Shown: piece by piece, positions 32,801 to 48,400 of the stretch | How positions within the stretch are numbered: the stretch's first letter is position 1 | Layout: each line of letters starts with the position of its first letter | Assembly: GCA_947462335.1 (NCBI GenBank) | Contig: OX381709.1 | Location: forward strand, 39,860,904-39,924,903 | Length of the DNA: 64,000 bases | Direction: 5' to 3' | DNA from: Harmothoe impar | Taxonomy: Eukaryota; Annelida; Polychaeta; Phyllodocida; Polynoidae | The notes under the pieces: model-generated | What the model was told of the DNA's origin: nothing | The model's input: the letters and a program-made list of their open reading frames with translations, nothing else | Databases searched by the model: none | Translations under genes and position numbers: made by a program

Positions 32801-35800
32801 ATGAGCCTTGCACCTGGTACCTCCTTGTAATACAAAGAGATCAACGAGTCCAAAGTCCACAGGACCTCAGGGGGCATCCACCCATGTAGACCCTGTCACT
32901 GCTACATGTACTCAGTATCGGTCACCATTATCAAGTCTATACTGTCTGATGTAGGGCTTTGATGGTGCAATGTACATTATTGTATAGTACGACTTTACAT
33001 ATCATCTATTTCAGAAATATGTAATGAATGCATTGACCTTATGATACGATGTATGGCAATAGTATCGTGCAATTTGCTGATATTTTATAGCCAATCATAC
33101 GTGTTTATATTAAAACAAGTGTATTCCGGGTTAGATGCTTGCGGATTGTCAAATGATTGAAATTGAATATAATACATTGCTTTAAATAAATATCTAGGTC
33201 GTATACATTTCAGGCAAAGAGCATTCGATAATTCAGGGCCAACATATACTATCTTCAATTAAAGGGAAATGAAGAAATTTCTTCAATTAAAGGAAAATAT
33301 ATAATAAATTTGGAATAAAACAGAAAGGTCAAAAAAAATCAATGATCGTTTCTGTTAACATGTACAACTGAAGATGACAATGCAGTATTAGTCGTCACGA
33401 ATTGATATCCCATTCAGTTAAGTGTAGTCTACCTATATTATTGGGTGATTTCCATGGGTCAATATCTAGTGCTAGGTGTGACTCACTGACTGAGCCTGAG
33501 GTCCCCCACATAACCTGACGTCATGTATTGGGGTGTCCCCCTGCACACATCAGCATGTATTTATCTGGTTAGTCAGGTCACTGGTCTGATTGATGTCTTC
33601 CTGATACCTGTGACGTCCTTTCCCTATAGAGATCCCGTTAGAGAGATGATTAGATTGAATTATGCTTTGTGCACTTCAGCATAAAAAGCGTTATGAATTG
33701 ACATATCCCAGGTAGATACATTCAAAACCCTCAAAGTAAATTAATAAGTTATAGTAGTGAACATAGTCTATGCAAGGTCTAGTACAACTGAGGAAATGTG
33801 ATCTTTTATTCATAATGGATATTAAATGTATTAGAGTAGATCTACTTCCGATGAGTGCTGCACAACACCGCTTTAGCTGTTGGGGAATTGATGATAAGGG
33901 GACATATATGGCTTCCTAAATTGACCATAATGCACTGACTACTGCCACTCGATGCATATTCGTACTGATAGATTAAACACAAAGCCTACCTTTGAGTAGA
34001 AGTAAGGGCAAAGTGGAATTCGTGTTTTTGGGGGTCCCGTGCTATCTACGTAAAGTCAAGGAAAGTTCAGGATTTTTAACGGCAGAAAAGGGGGTATCAG
34101 GTGCCCCCTATAAGTAAGTTCTTCCTAGTGTCTCTAAAATGTCTTCATTTTTCCTGAAGAGCGATCTGTAGGACCCTAAGAGTCTAGATTATCTATGAAG
34201 TTGGGGTATTTTGAAACAGTATTTTATAATAATTATTAATGAAGAGGATGCCAGGCTTACTTGGGTTGCGCGGCATCGTGGGTGTAATATGTGGGAGTAA
34301 TTTGTTCTAAAGATACAATTAATGTCCATGAGATGCGTGTACGTCGTGTATAGTCCTACGCACAGTTCTACAGAAAATGAGGAAGAACTAAGACGGAGAG
34401 AATCACGGTGTGAGAGACTTGATGCACGAGTTAACAGAACGTCATGATGCAGCATCAACGTCATGGGAGCCTCCTGGGCGGAAGAGGCTGCAGAGAATGA
34501 AGGCGTATCGTATTGACTTCCCATTGTGAAAGTGTTACCTGTTGCATAGGAGGGGGGGGGTGGCAAGACAAAGTATCTATTTTATGCAACCCCCACCTTA
34601 CTCAACTGTCATCCCTCAAGGATATACTGAATAAAGATTACCCTCCTCATTGGCCTACATGCTACATGTATCTGACCAAGCTAGGTTCACACTACCCTCC
34701 TCCATCTATTCATCTAGCTGCTTTTCTGACTGACCATCATTTATAGCACATTTTCCGGGCACATTCCATTTAAACTTTTCCGCCAATGCCGCTTGCAGCA
34801 CCGTTATATTTTACCCAAATAAGAAAGATAACAGATATATTCAATACATGCACCAGTACTTGCAGTCTAAATGTATCTGCAGGACCTTTAACCCAGATAT
34901 GCCTACCGTCCTTTTAAAAGGACGCCTACATGTACTACTTTAATGATCACTAAAATAATATCAAAATTGAATTGATATTGTTTCTAACTTCAAATTATAA
35001 TAGAACAAGGGTGCATGCTTCTATTTTGACTTTACAAGTATGTATATCATTTTTCATGTAACCATGGCAACCATATGCAGAGGCGTTTCTCACCAAATAA
35101 TGCCTGTTTCAATATTCTGACTCTTACAGGGCTTAGAAAAGTAGGACAAATGCATATATTTAAAAAAAATTGTCAAAAACATGTGAAACTAATGGCATAG
35201 AGCCAATTTTAGCACCAAAAAAATATGTAACTACCGTAAATTCCCGCGTACTACCCGCATCTCGCGTATAACCCGCACCCCCAACTCAGGAGAATCCTAT
35301 AACCCGTTTTTGGATTTGAAAATGTATATATTAGTACTGTTCTATACAGATAAAAACCCTCGTATAACCCGCACCCTATATAGGCATGTTTGGTATCAAA
35401 TGAAAGCTGAGATTGGTTCGCATACAACCCGTGGGTAGTACGCGGGAATTTACGGTAGTTTTACCCCTCACTTATGGATAATTGTTTAAAAGCGTCCTTT
35501 TAAAAGGACGGTAGGCACATAGGACATCAAAATGTCATGGGGAAGTTCATTATTCAATTTTTTTCATGTGGCAATGATATGGATGCACATAAAAGGATGC
35601 AATTACCTCAGTAAACTGTCATCAAGGATGGCACTGGTGTTATTCTTAATTGTGAAAGTATGTTCTTAATTGTGCATGAGTTGATATATTGCCTAGCAAC
35701 TGCATTTGACAAAAAGTCCATGCCTAGCAACAAGCATGCAGAGTAGGCCTGAGAGAGCTTTAGATACAGCTAACCAGAGTAAATGGACCCAAGGATACCC

Positions 35801-38800
35801 ATGATGCTTATTGCATTTGTTCTGAATCAATATGTTGCCTATCCATGACATTCAAAAACATTCTGTGCCTAGCAACCAGCATTAGAATGGCATTAACAGC
35901 CTAGCAACAACATTCAACACCATACTGTGCCTAGCAACGAGCCTGTGGAATTGCCCTAATTGAGTGTTAGGTACACCTAACCCCAGTATGCAAACTCAAG
36001 GACACCAGTGATATATTATTTGTTTGAATCAATATGTTGCCCTTCCATGCCATTAAAACATTCTGTGCTTAGAAACAAGCATGTGGCATAGCCCAAACAG
36101 CCTAGCAACAACATTAAAAAACATTCCATGCCAGGCACCAAGCATGTGGAATGGCCCCTAGAGAGCTCAAGCTTTAGATACACCTGACCCCAGTATACAG
36201 ACGCAAGGATACCCAGGATACTTCTTGTAGTCATTTTAGATCAATATGCTGTCCATCCATGACATTTAAAAATGTTCTGTGCCTAGCTACAACCATGTGG
36301 AATGATCTAAACAGCCTAGCAAAAACATATAATAATGTAATGTGCTTCAGGGGTGTGAAACTTCCGCAGATATGCGGATTCCGCATTTTGTATCTCTCAG
36401 AGGATCATTCCTGTGATTCATCTAAATCTGCTAAGAAAATGAAAAGTCATTTGTAAGGGGGGTGGGGGGTATGGACTCTGATATTTTTGTGCTCTCTGAA
36501 TTTTCATAGATTCTTTAAGTTTCTGTATCTAAACCTAAAATTTTAATGAACCTATGAATAAAAGATAGGTTATTGGTGATTAAACAACCCTAATTGCAAA
36601 ACTTATTGAATAAAAAGCATTTATTGTAATGCTCCCTGGAGACGCATAATGGGCTTCAGATGATAGTGTTTTCGGCAGTTCACACCCCTGTGCTTACAGT
36701 TAACCCTTATGTGCCCAGAATTATTTGATGAAATTCAGTATTTTACATCATTGTTGGATTGGGTCACTATTAAATAAGAACTGAAAGCTTTCAGAATGCC
36801 CTTCCATTACTGTTTTACTCCATAACATTTTAGACTGGGTTACCATGGCAACCAGAAACATCAATTTTAGAGATATCCAATTATATGTAAAAAGGTCCTT
36901 TTAGGATTCCAAATAAAGGTATTTCTATCAAAAATAGATATGTTGTCAACTCCACAATTGGATTCTTGTTTTGACTGTGTTGTAAGAAAGCCCATGCTAA
37001 ACAGGTGAAGCTAATTGGCACTAGCAGCTTGAAAATGTGTGATGCCATTGGGCATCATTTTGAAAAATACAAAGATGTCTGTTTCTGGAAGATTAAATAT
37101 TCTGATGATCATATTCTTTTAACAGGTTAAAGATTAGATGACTTTCTTTCAGCCCAAATTATATAATATCCATATTTTACCCTTCCCATGGGGGATTTGG
37201 GCCTTATATGACGAGCAAACCCTTGTATTTTTGTAGTAACAGCAGTGTAGGATGCCCATAGTCAAGATTTTGGGTGAATTTCTGGATCAGGAGTGAATTA
37301 GTAATATTGTAGTGGCTTGAATAAGCACAGGGGTCTCAAATAAGCACAGGTCCTGTGTAAACAAATGGAAGATGATGGTTTTGAAATGAACATTCAGGTA
37401 AATTTTCTATCTTGAATAAACACAGGTCTCGTATAAGCACACTGTAAATTGTATCATTAAAATTTATAAGCAGGGGTGTCCTTATTCAAGCCACTATCCT
37501 AGATCACACAGGGTAGTCTTTTGAACACAATTAGATATCATGAGTGCAAAAGAGAATGGGTAGGCGACCAGGCCACAATATAGAATATTGGAGGGGTAAT
37601 GAGATACTCAAAATGAGATGTTTCTACTACAAAATGACCAGATCTTTGGTAGGGCTAGTGTAGTCAGACAAAGGTCTCTCACTGTACACCACATGTGGCT
37701 TCCAGTGTGACCAGTGCCCAACTGACTGACTGGAAGCCCAGTATGTGGCAGGGACAAATTCCAATCCAGCTTCTTATAAAAAGGCCTCTATTCAGCTAAG
37801 TCAGCCCAGAGTATAAAGCCTCCATTTTAGTGATAGTATAGGGCCCCTGTACATCATCAATTCAAATCGTCAGGTTTGCTCACTAGAGGAAAGTATGATT
37901 CCATGCATACTTGTAATCCCCATTGCCTGCCACATACCGTTTAGTGATCAGTAACCTTTGCATCATGTATACCAACAGGTATTTAGGGTCTGTTTCTGGG
38001 GGTCAGGGACATCAAATCTCTATACAGCCCATTTCCCATGCTTGAGGCTAGGCACAGAATGTTTTTGAATTTTGTTGCTAGGCTATTGAGACCATTCTAC
38101 ATGCTTGTTGCTAGGCACAGAATGTTTTAATGGCATGGAAGGGCAACATATTGATTCAAACAAATAATGAAAGATATCACTGGTGTCCTTGAGTTTGCAT
38201 ACTGGGGTTAGGTGTACCTAACACTCAATTAGGGCACTTTCACAGGCTTGTTGCTAGGCACAGTATGGTGTTGAATGTTGTTGCTAGGCTGTTAATGCCA
38301 TTCTAATGCTGGTTGCTAGGCACAGAATGTTTTTGAATGTCATGGATAGGCAACATATTGATTCAGAACAAATGCAATAAGCATCATGGGTATCCTTGGG
38401 TCCATTTACTCTGGTTAGCTGTATCTAAAGCTCTCTCAGGCCTACTCTGCATGCTTGTTGCTAGGCATGGACTTTTTGTCAAATGCAGTTGCTAGACAAT
38501 ATATCAACTCATGCACAATTAAGAACATACTTTCACAATTAAGAATAACACCAGTGCCATCCTTGATGACAGTTTACTGAGGTAATTGCATCATTTTATA
38601 TGCATCCATATCATTGTCACATGAAAAAATTTGAATAATGAACTTCCCCATGAAATTTTGATGTCCTATGTGCCTACCGTCCTTTTAAAAGGACGGTCCA
38701 TAATTCAGAGGCCATGAGCGCGAATTTCCGAATTTTGCTAAAAATGACCGAAAAACATCAATTTAACACAGGAAAAAAAAATTTGTTATCAAAAAAGCAC

Positions 38801-41800
38801 TATTTCCCTCCTTAGGCATATCTGGGTTAATTCTCAGTTTTTGGTGGACCAGTTGCCATCACAACATAAATCAAAGCAAGCCTATGGTGCTATGCTGTCC
38901 TTACATACCTGCACACCGGTAATTACTTTCTAAGTGTTAGTGTGACAGTGACAGTGGTGGGACGGGTATCATAGATATCACTCCTTGTTCCTACCTGGTA
39001 CTCACACACTCCACACACGCGTCACCCACCCACCACTAAACATACACACACCCTGACTGGTGTCCCAGCTGACGGCTGACCCGGGCTGCTGACACCATGC
39101 GTGGTCTACCATTGGGTACCACTGACCCTGCAGTGTGTTTGTATTTACCATGAATCTAAATACACTGGATTGGCTTCCCTGTAGCACTGTAGTCTGACAG
39201 CTGTGGTATGGGTGCTTGTAGCGCCCCCACCCAACAGGTGGCAGAAACCGGAACTAAAAGTAGTAGCTAATGAATTTGGTGACTCACTGGAAATAATTAT
39301 TTTGAAAGACTTAAGATGGTCACAGCAGTTTGATTCAAAGTGCGTTAGAAAGGTCTTGAATTGTAGTTTCTGATGCACCTTGCTTGATGGAGATATTTTG
39401 AGGGGGTATTTTTGAAATAAGGCTCCGACTTTTAAGATTTTTTCTGAAAATTTACCCAATTTTGGAACCCCTAATAAAAACTCCCCCCTACTAATAATGA
39501 TTCATTATCACTTCAGTCCCGAAGAACAAGACAAGGGCTTTCTGAATCATTTAGAATTGTGGCCCTACGACAATTTTAAGTGACAAAAGAAAATTATCTC
39601 CTGAGGGTGACATTTTGGAGTAAGTGTTCAATTGGGGTGGATTTTCTCTTAAAACGACCGTCAGGGGATAATTTATTTGGAATACTCAAAATAGTCGCAG
39701 CTCTTCAATACAAACTGTGTTGGAAAGGTCTTGAATTGTAGTTTCTCACCCAGCTTGTTTAATTGGGATATTGAAAGGGGGTATTTTTCGAATAAGGCTC
39801 TGACTTTTAAGATTTTTTCAGAAAATTTCCCCAATTTTTGAACCCCCCAATAAAAACTCCCCCCTACTCATAATGATTTGAAATCACTTCGGTCCCGAAG
39901 AACAAGACAAGGGCTTTCCGAATCATTTGGAATTGTGGCTCAACGACAATTTTAAGTGACAAAAGAAAATTATCTCCTGAGAGTCAATAAATGAGGTGCC
40001 CTGGCGAGTAAAAAATGAACTAACGAATTTGGTGACTCACTGGAAATAATTATTTTGAAAGACTTAAGATGGTCACAGCAGTTTGATTCAAAGTGTGTTA
40101 GAAAGGTCTTGAATTGTAGTTTCTGACGCATCTTGCTTGATGGAGATATTTTAAGGGGGTATTTTTGAAATAAGGCTCCGAATTTTAAGATTTTTTCTGA
40201 AAATTTACCCAATTTTGGGACCCCTAATAAAAACTCCCCCCTACTAATAATGATTCATTATCACTTCAGTCCCGAAGAACAAGACAAGGGCTTTCTGAAT
40301 CATTTGGAATTGTGGCCCTATGACAATTTTAAGTGACAAAAGAAAATTATCTCCTGAGGGTGACATTTTGGAGTAAGTGTTCAGTTGGGGTGGATTTTCT
40401 CTTAAAACGACCGTCAGGGGATAATTTATTTGGAATACTCAAAATAGTCGCAGCTCTTCAATACAAACTGTGTTGGAAAGGTCTTGAATTGTAGTTTCTC
40501 ACCCAGCTTGTTTGATTGCGATATTGAAAGGGGGTATTTACAAATTAGGCTCCGAATTTTGAGATTTTTTCCTGAAAATTACCAAATTTTGGGACCCCTA
40601 ATAAAAACTCCCCCCTACTCATAATGATTTAAAATCACTTCAGTCCCGAAGAACAAGACAAGGGCTTTCCGAATCATTTGGAATTGTGGCCCTACGACAA
40701 TTTTAAGTGACAAAAGAAAATTATCTCCTGGGGGTGACACTTTCAGTAGTTCAGCCTCTACTCACCAGGGGGTATGGGGGGTGCCATAGCGGACGTGCAC
40801 GGGCTAGGTAGCTGGTTTCATATCCAGTTATTTAGATTCATGTATTTACTGATGAGTCAGGGCTGTGACATGGTGGTAATACTACGTGTAATAAGTCTTC
40901 CAATAATTTGCATCTCCTGCAGTGGTATAAGTGGGCACTTTGTACAGAAGTATAATCGTATTATTTACACAAGAATTGTACCAGGATACACCAATTATAT
41001 TTAAAGTGATCTAATTAAGAGTTTTATCACATTGAGTTAGAACATGTCATTGTCGTTTTCGAAATGAATGCATTAAAGTAGTACATGTGTAATAAATATC
41101 ATACTAGTATTATATGCTACAATTTTAAAGACCGCAATATCCCATTCAAAATACATTCCCGGAATTCCCGTCCATTATATGGGGCAATGACCCCATCCTG
41201 GATCCTTACTGTGCTATTGACATATATGTCATGTGGGACATAGGGCTAAGGCATAGTATAGGGGGCTGCGGATGACATGTAAAAACATCATTTTAGATAG
41301 TTTTATATGTAGTAGGAAGTATAGATTTTGTGGGTGGTATATATTGACTGAAATGCTGAATTATGACGAATTTGTGATTCACCTGTATCACTCAGTGATA
41401 GGCACGATCGTAGTGACACACTGTGGGATTATACTTAAAGCTCTAAAATGGTAATATGCAAAGCTAAAGAAGGGCATAGTTTTAACATAGACACGTAGGC
41501 TTTATCTGGCTGATTTATGGCTTTAATCCTAACACAAGAAATGATAAGAGAGAGTGGAACAGTCCTTAGTACTGTATATGATTAAAACTTTGTTATTGGT
41601 GATCATCCAATCTGTCTATTATGTCTGTCGACTTTTGATGGACCAAAGCACCGTAAATATGTAGAAGGTTAGACCTATTATGGCAATGAAAGTATATCCC
41701 CACCCCCAGTTTTTGTCCGACTATTTAGAGATGCCTCTAGACCTGTGATATTTCAGGAATGTCAGCCATCATTGTGTGAGATAAGGCAGCTATCTGCAAA

Positions 41801-42399
41801 CCTCATTCCAGTGGGTGGCTGCTCTTGACTCCTGAGTACGCCTGCCCCTGGTCTGTGTTGATACACAGTGTTGATAATTGACACTCACCTAGTAACTGAA
41901 CCCCCCCTCCATTCACCCATAATGCCCCCTTATCACTCATAATACTCCATTATGCCGGTGCCGGAAGCAGGCCGGCCGGTCTGGGGCCTGATTGGTTTGC
42001 CTTCAATTATCATCCTGCCAATGTTATACGCATTATGCAGTTCTGCAAACGCCATTAGACTACATGGTATATAGCATGTGCTACAGTCTAGCTCGACCGA
42101 TGTAAAGTATAGCTAAGAATGCTTGACTGTAGTGTGGAAGAAATATAATTTGATTCAGGGAAAGATTGAAACATTTTTGAAAGGCATTGCAGCCTAATTC
42201 TGTTTCAGAACTGATTTAAAGTAGATGAATTAGCCGGTTTCCGCCACAATATATATGTATATGCCACTCTCCAGACAGAGCGACCCTTCTTCCTCCAGGG
42301 CTCCTGCCCCAGGGAAGTCTGCCAGGGTGGGGATTGTGTTGGATCATTTCCTGGCCGGCACCTGAGAAGTGGCCAGGTGGGGAAGGGGAGTTGTGGGTT

Positions 42400-42430
<31 letters not shown>

Positions 42431-45400
42431 TTAGCAGGAGAGTGAGAGTGTCTGTCGAGTCAGCCCGGGGGTGGAGGGAAATTCCCAGCACATACTATAG
42501 AGACAGTCCACACGACCATGGTACCAAGAGTGCATCTTTTATGTATATCTAATATAGGGAAAACTGCCTAGTCACAATGCTTACGCCTAAAAAACACTTT
42601 ACGGACACACACAGGGTATATAAATGAATAATTAAACATACTTATAAGTGTGCATTTATATTCACATTTTGATACAATAACTGAGTACGTGACTAGTGTT
42701 ACTGTTAGTTCTACCACAGCATAGAATGTGAATGTTGACATGTGGAGTTCACAGAAATGCCCTACAGCTAAAAGTTAGTGCAACATATACCCTCATACAC
42801 AAAGGGTACACTGGGCTGTCAACGACTGAAAAGACGTGCTACGGTATAACCTGAATACTGCAATATAAATCCTTCAACTTAACATAAAACAGCAGCATGG
42901 CAATACATTTAGTAATGATAAACTAGCAAAAGTTTTGTGTCTGAAGTACTATAGGCTCTTAACTTTATCAATAACCGATGCCAATTGTAACTCGATATAC
43001 TTTGGGACATACATTTGACAAAAGCTGTATAAAACGTATACAGTGGTAATACTGGTATTTCAGTGGCATGGGCAACAAGTGTGCCATCTTGAGACACCGG
43101 AGAGAAGACTGGCGTGTCTCCATCTCTCTACCGACTACTCCAGTCTATGTTCAGGTCTGCAAACTCCTGTCCCACATAGCAGCAGGGCTAAATACTGATT
43201 TATGAGTGAACCACTTGAAGATAAGCCACATGTACACATTTAGTGTAGGTGGTTAGAAGTGTACCAGACAAGAGATCTTCCAGATCAGCTTCCTGAAGGT
43301 CCTGTCTGAACCCAAGAAAATAGCCAAAGAAATTAGATTGAGAGAATTAAAAAAATGTCCCATTGAATTTTTGGCAGATAGTAGGCCCCCTAAAATGAAC
43401 TGTTTTAGCTGGAGTGTGAGTTACTGGGCCTTAGGCTACGTTTGAACTGTTGGTTGTGCAATGTTAGGAAAAACTCATAACAGCCTTACTACCCTTAGAT
43501 AAATCACAGACATTTTAGATATGAGGCATTGCCTATTCAGTGATAAAAAAATGATCTTTCCTAGTTACTGGACATCGATTCTCTCTCTTTGTAGCTCTAT
43601 AGTGATCGATGCCCAGTTTTATACTTCAGACCAGTGGCTCATTTTGGCTGTTTTTTGCCTCACAGATTGCTTCTAGGGCAGAATCCTGACTAGGTGCCAA
43701 TATATTCTCTATGCCAATGTGTAATATGAGGGTAGAAAACACTGGAACCTCAGTTAGAAAAAATCCTACTGAACAGTTTTTGAGAAAATTAGGGTTTTGT
43801 TGCATATTTTTGGTGTTTTTAGTACATTTCCTACATAAACCGTGAACGCCAGCATTTCTCACTTTTCAGGTGTTTAGAATCAGAATTTGACTTTTTTTTA
43901 TTCGCAGTAGGATTTCTGAGTATCGAGCCATTCTAGAAAAGCTATTTTTTGGAAAAAATACTTAGTATTTCTTGATGATTTTCGTTGCCCAAATTTAGGG
44001 TTGTAATATAAAAACTGCATTGTCATCCAATCAAAGTGTTTATGCACTGTTGATGGTCACCCCCTCCCACCCTCTTCACTCTGCATTGAAGGAGAACAGG
44101 CAGGGGAGGTACACTTGTCCGTATATAGCTGTTGACCTGGGTGCTGGGTGCATTTTCAATTTATGGGGTGCCAACTGTTCATGAAAGAAAAATCAAATAG
44201 AATATTTATTTTTTTTTAGTATCAGATTAATGTAACTACAATTCATGATAGCACTTAAAGCATTGTATTTGCATTAATATGAATGGTAGCCACCTTATGG
44301 GGTGCCAACTATTCATGAAAGAAAAATCGATAAGAATTTGTTTTTTATTAGCAGTAAATTGATGCAACTACAATTCGAGATTGCATTTCAAGCATAGGGG
44401 CATTCAATGAATGGTAGTCATCTTAAATATATGGGGTGCCAACTGTTAATGAGTTTAAAAAAAAGAATAGAATTAGTTTTTTTATTAGTATCAGATTAAT
44501 GCAACTACAATTCGTGATTGCACTTAAAGCATTGTGGCATGCAATGACTGGTAACCACCTTGAATGTATGGGGTGCCAACTGTTCATGAAAGAAAAAAAA
44601 AGTGTTTTTTTTAAATCAAATTAATTCAACTGCAATTCAAGATTGCATTTAAGCATTATGGCATTCAATGACTGGTGGCCATCTTGAACCTATGGGGTGC
44701 CAACTCTTCATGAAAAAAACCCACTAAATTGGATTTTTATAACTATAAAATTAATGCAACTACATTTCAAGATTGCATTTAAAGCATTGTGGCATTCAAT
44801 GAGTGATAGCCATCTTGAATCTATGGGATGCCAACTGTTCATGAAAAAAAAATAGAATAGATTTTTTTTATTAGTATCAAATTACTGCAACTACAATTCG
44901 AGATTACATTAAAAGCATCGTGGCATTCAATGAATGGTTACAATCTTGAATTTTGAAATGAACATACACACAGACATATTCATAGGCATGAACATGGTGT
45001 CTTCCTTCATTATAGATGTTCATGGATTTCTACTTCTACTAAATATAGCTTTCTGTTAGAAGGATTCTGTTACATGGATGTCGATGTCCAGTTTTAGATA
45101 TATATCCATATAGTGCATTGGAGTGCTATAATGTTGGACTGCTGTATATTTTATTTAATACCCTTTCAAGTCACCTTCTGGGGCTTCGTTTGGGCTCTAC
45201 ACCTGTCTCGTATAACAATACTACCGTAAAACCTCGCGTATAAGCCTAACTCGCGTATAAGCCGCACCTAGAGTTTGGGCCGATCCTATAAGCCGCAATA
45301 GCAATCTGAGTTTGGTAACTTTCAGTAGTGTACCATAGTAGCAAAAACTCGCGTATAAGCCGCACCCTGACCCTGGGCCGATCCTATAAGCCGCACCGCC

Positions 45401-48400
45401 GATCTGACTCGCATACTAGCCGCGGCTTATACGCGAGGTTTTACGGTACACTGTATTCGAGATAACGATCAGAACTCTTTGTAATGTAAAATTCAATTCT
45501 TGGGAGACATATTTGATATATTTCAGACCCTTTCCATCGCGGTACACCCCTCTCCACTGCTAGATATATCTTACATGCTCGGCACCACGCCCTCTGTCAT
45601 CCGACACCCCACAGTTTCCTTCCCTATGCTCCTGCCGTGGGGCTCTTCTCAGTAAACTCACACTAGCTAAATGTCGTCTGCCACCTGGCCCCGTCATCCA
45701 TCCATATAGGGTGTAGGAGGTGACACCTGCAGCTTGTTGTGCTGATGTTGGGGGTGGAGATGTGCTGAACCAATGGGTCAGTAGGCCGCTTGTTGTGAGT
45801 AACCATGTGTACTTTACAACTGGTAATATAACCCTTAAAGGGCCGCATACTGCTTTCATGTCCTTGGTTGTCGTCATGGTATACATGAATACAGGCCCGG
45901 TAATTAACTCACCGGTGCTGCATTCATGCATGACAACAACGGACTTACTGCATTACTGCACTATGCTGCCCGTAAAGGGCCTTTTTCCGATCCCCTATAG
46001 AGGGTGGAGGGTGGGGTAAGGTGGAAGTACATTCATCATTGGGATACCGGAAACCAAGCCCATTCACATGCAGGTTATTTTCTCCATTGTGAGCCCTTAG
46101 GGTTAGGACAGGAAATCCACGAATCACCCTTCAGCCCAATCTAAAAAAGTAGTTCTTTTTTTTGTAACAAAACTTAAATGAATGAAGAGTCACTGTTTGT
46201 CGGAAACATACATACTGCATACAATTCACCACCATTAGAAACTGATCAGATGTACAAGGGGAAAAAAGACATAATTTCTCATGTACATCAGGATACAATA
46301 TATGTATTGTGGGAACACTTAGCTGTCCGCCCAACAATCATATAGCTCAGTTGCTCTCCTAGACTATCGGTAGCTTAATAAACCCCTGTATACTACTAGT
46401 ATAAATGCATGACTACACTTCCAACCTCAACCTTCACACATCCATAAATTCACCGAGAGTACATGGCAACAAATACCTCGCCTATTTCACCAGTAGCCTA
46501 TCCATGTATAGAATTATTCTCGCAGAAAGGTGTTTTACGATTTGGGGCTATTGCGTTAATTGCCAGTCTGGCGGGTATCCGGACAAATAAAATACCCAAA
46601 CCGGCCCTCCTTGTATTAGGTACCGCGCATAAGCGAGTCATAGCGGCGAAATCGCCGATCCTCAGAGAAAAAATGTCAATCTTTACAAGCCTCCAGAGGC
46701 CAGGAAAATGAATGTACAGAAATCTCAAACCCCTCAATAGAAAGATATGGATCTGCTAGTTTGAAATATCATTGGTATTAAGTAGGTTGTACTTGATATG
46801 CATGTGCAAATGGGTCTTCACTTGGGGTCACTTTGGGTGAAATTACAGGTTTTGTCACCTGTTTTCCTGCAGCTGATTTGACTCTCTGTCATATAAACTG
46901 GATTTCCCATTGCACCATACATTGCACATGAAATATACCAGCACCATTGATTAGGATACACATCAGGCTTCACTGTGGTCCCCGGGACGAACAAAAATTA
47001 TTTAAAATTATTACTTTTGTAGCATTTAATAGAAAATAATAGGTTAAAAAACACATTATTATTGAAAAAAAATGTTCGTCCCACCCCTCACACTGAAGTT
47101 TAAAATAGTTATTACAACCATGTGAAGAGAGCTAAGCAATCCTATGGATGGTGCAGTGGCAAAATGAAATCATAGTTATTTTTCCATACAAATCCTATAT
47201 AGCATACTGGTAAGGTTAAAAAAAATAAAGTCAATTTCCATGAAAAATTATTATGGTATTGATGTTGACATGTTGTGGGTAGTATGTGTTTCAAATTACA
47301 AGAGATTTGGACTGCTAGTTAACAATCTATGGCACCATTTGCAGTATAGAATTTGTGACAAACCTCCATATTAGTAATCTTGCCATTTTTAAACGAATAT
47401 GACTCAAAAGATACACATAGAAAATGATCTGAGAAAAATTATTCATGCTCTATGTAACATGTAGATACATTACATGTAATACCAAAGTCCTGAAGTATGT
47501 ATTTCTTGAACTAGGTATGGGGTAAAAATGGCAGAATGGCCATTTTCAGTGGTAAGGGATTGGTATTTCTGCCGTGTTGGAGGGTACAATATTTCAATAC
47601 AAATATGTCTGAACATTATTCTGAAGATCTTTATGCAATGTCCATATATAGTTGATTGGGAAATATCCTTTTTCAACTGCGAATTGTCATCAAAATAAGT
47701 GTAATATCACTCTGAAATTGGCCCATTGGCTATTGAAAATAAAAGATACTAAATGGCTGAAACTTTTATTTTTGAAAAATTCATATAAAATAAACTACTG
47801 AACGGATCTTAACATAGTTACCATCATTCTTCAGCATTCTTTATCAGCATCCTAACCAATATAACAATTTTGTTCAGGGAAGGGTTTCTTCAAACTATCC
47901 GTGGTACCTACTTGTATGGTGTTGTTTTATTATTCTGAAAATAACTCTTCTGCCCTATACACTTAAGTCAGAATAGTTGACCATAGATAGTCCAATGGAA
48001 GCTGACAAAATAATCCTTGGGGTTGAGACATACTCTGACCACAAGTTAAAAAAGTTAATCATTATAACCGGAAAAATAGATAACTCGATGACACTTTCGC
48101 TATAGGTCTGACTTGAATTGCATGAATATGTGTATATATGTGTAGGTTTGGCTGCTACAGCTACTATATAGACACGTATCTATCAGTACACATCAGTGCA
48201 TAGAACTGGACATATCGAGTTGCTGGACAGGACCTAGACTACACTGTACCACGGGCATAGTTCTAGCACGCAGTGCCACTGTGGTACAAGCACTAGACGA
48301 TAGTTTGTAGTAATTCCACAAACTTGACAAAGGTGCAAGGAGTGGTGGTGGTGGGGGGGGGGGGGCATTGATGTATTGATAGCAGGATCAATCTCTGCTC

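Noticed and set aside
40849..40873. CTGATGAGTC resembling a hammerhead core
   Set aside because: No GAAA at the needed distance and no stem II closing.
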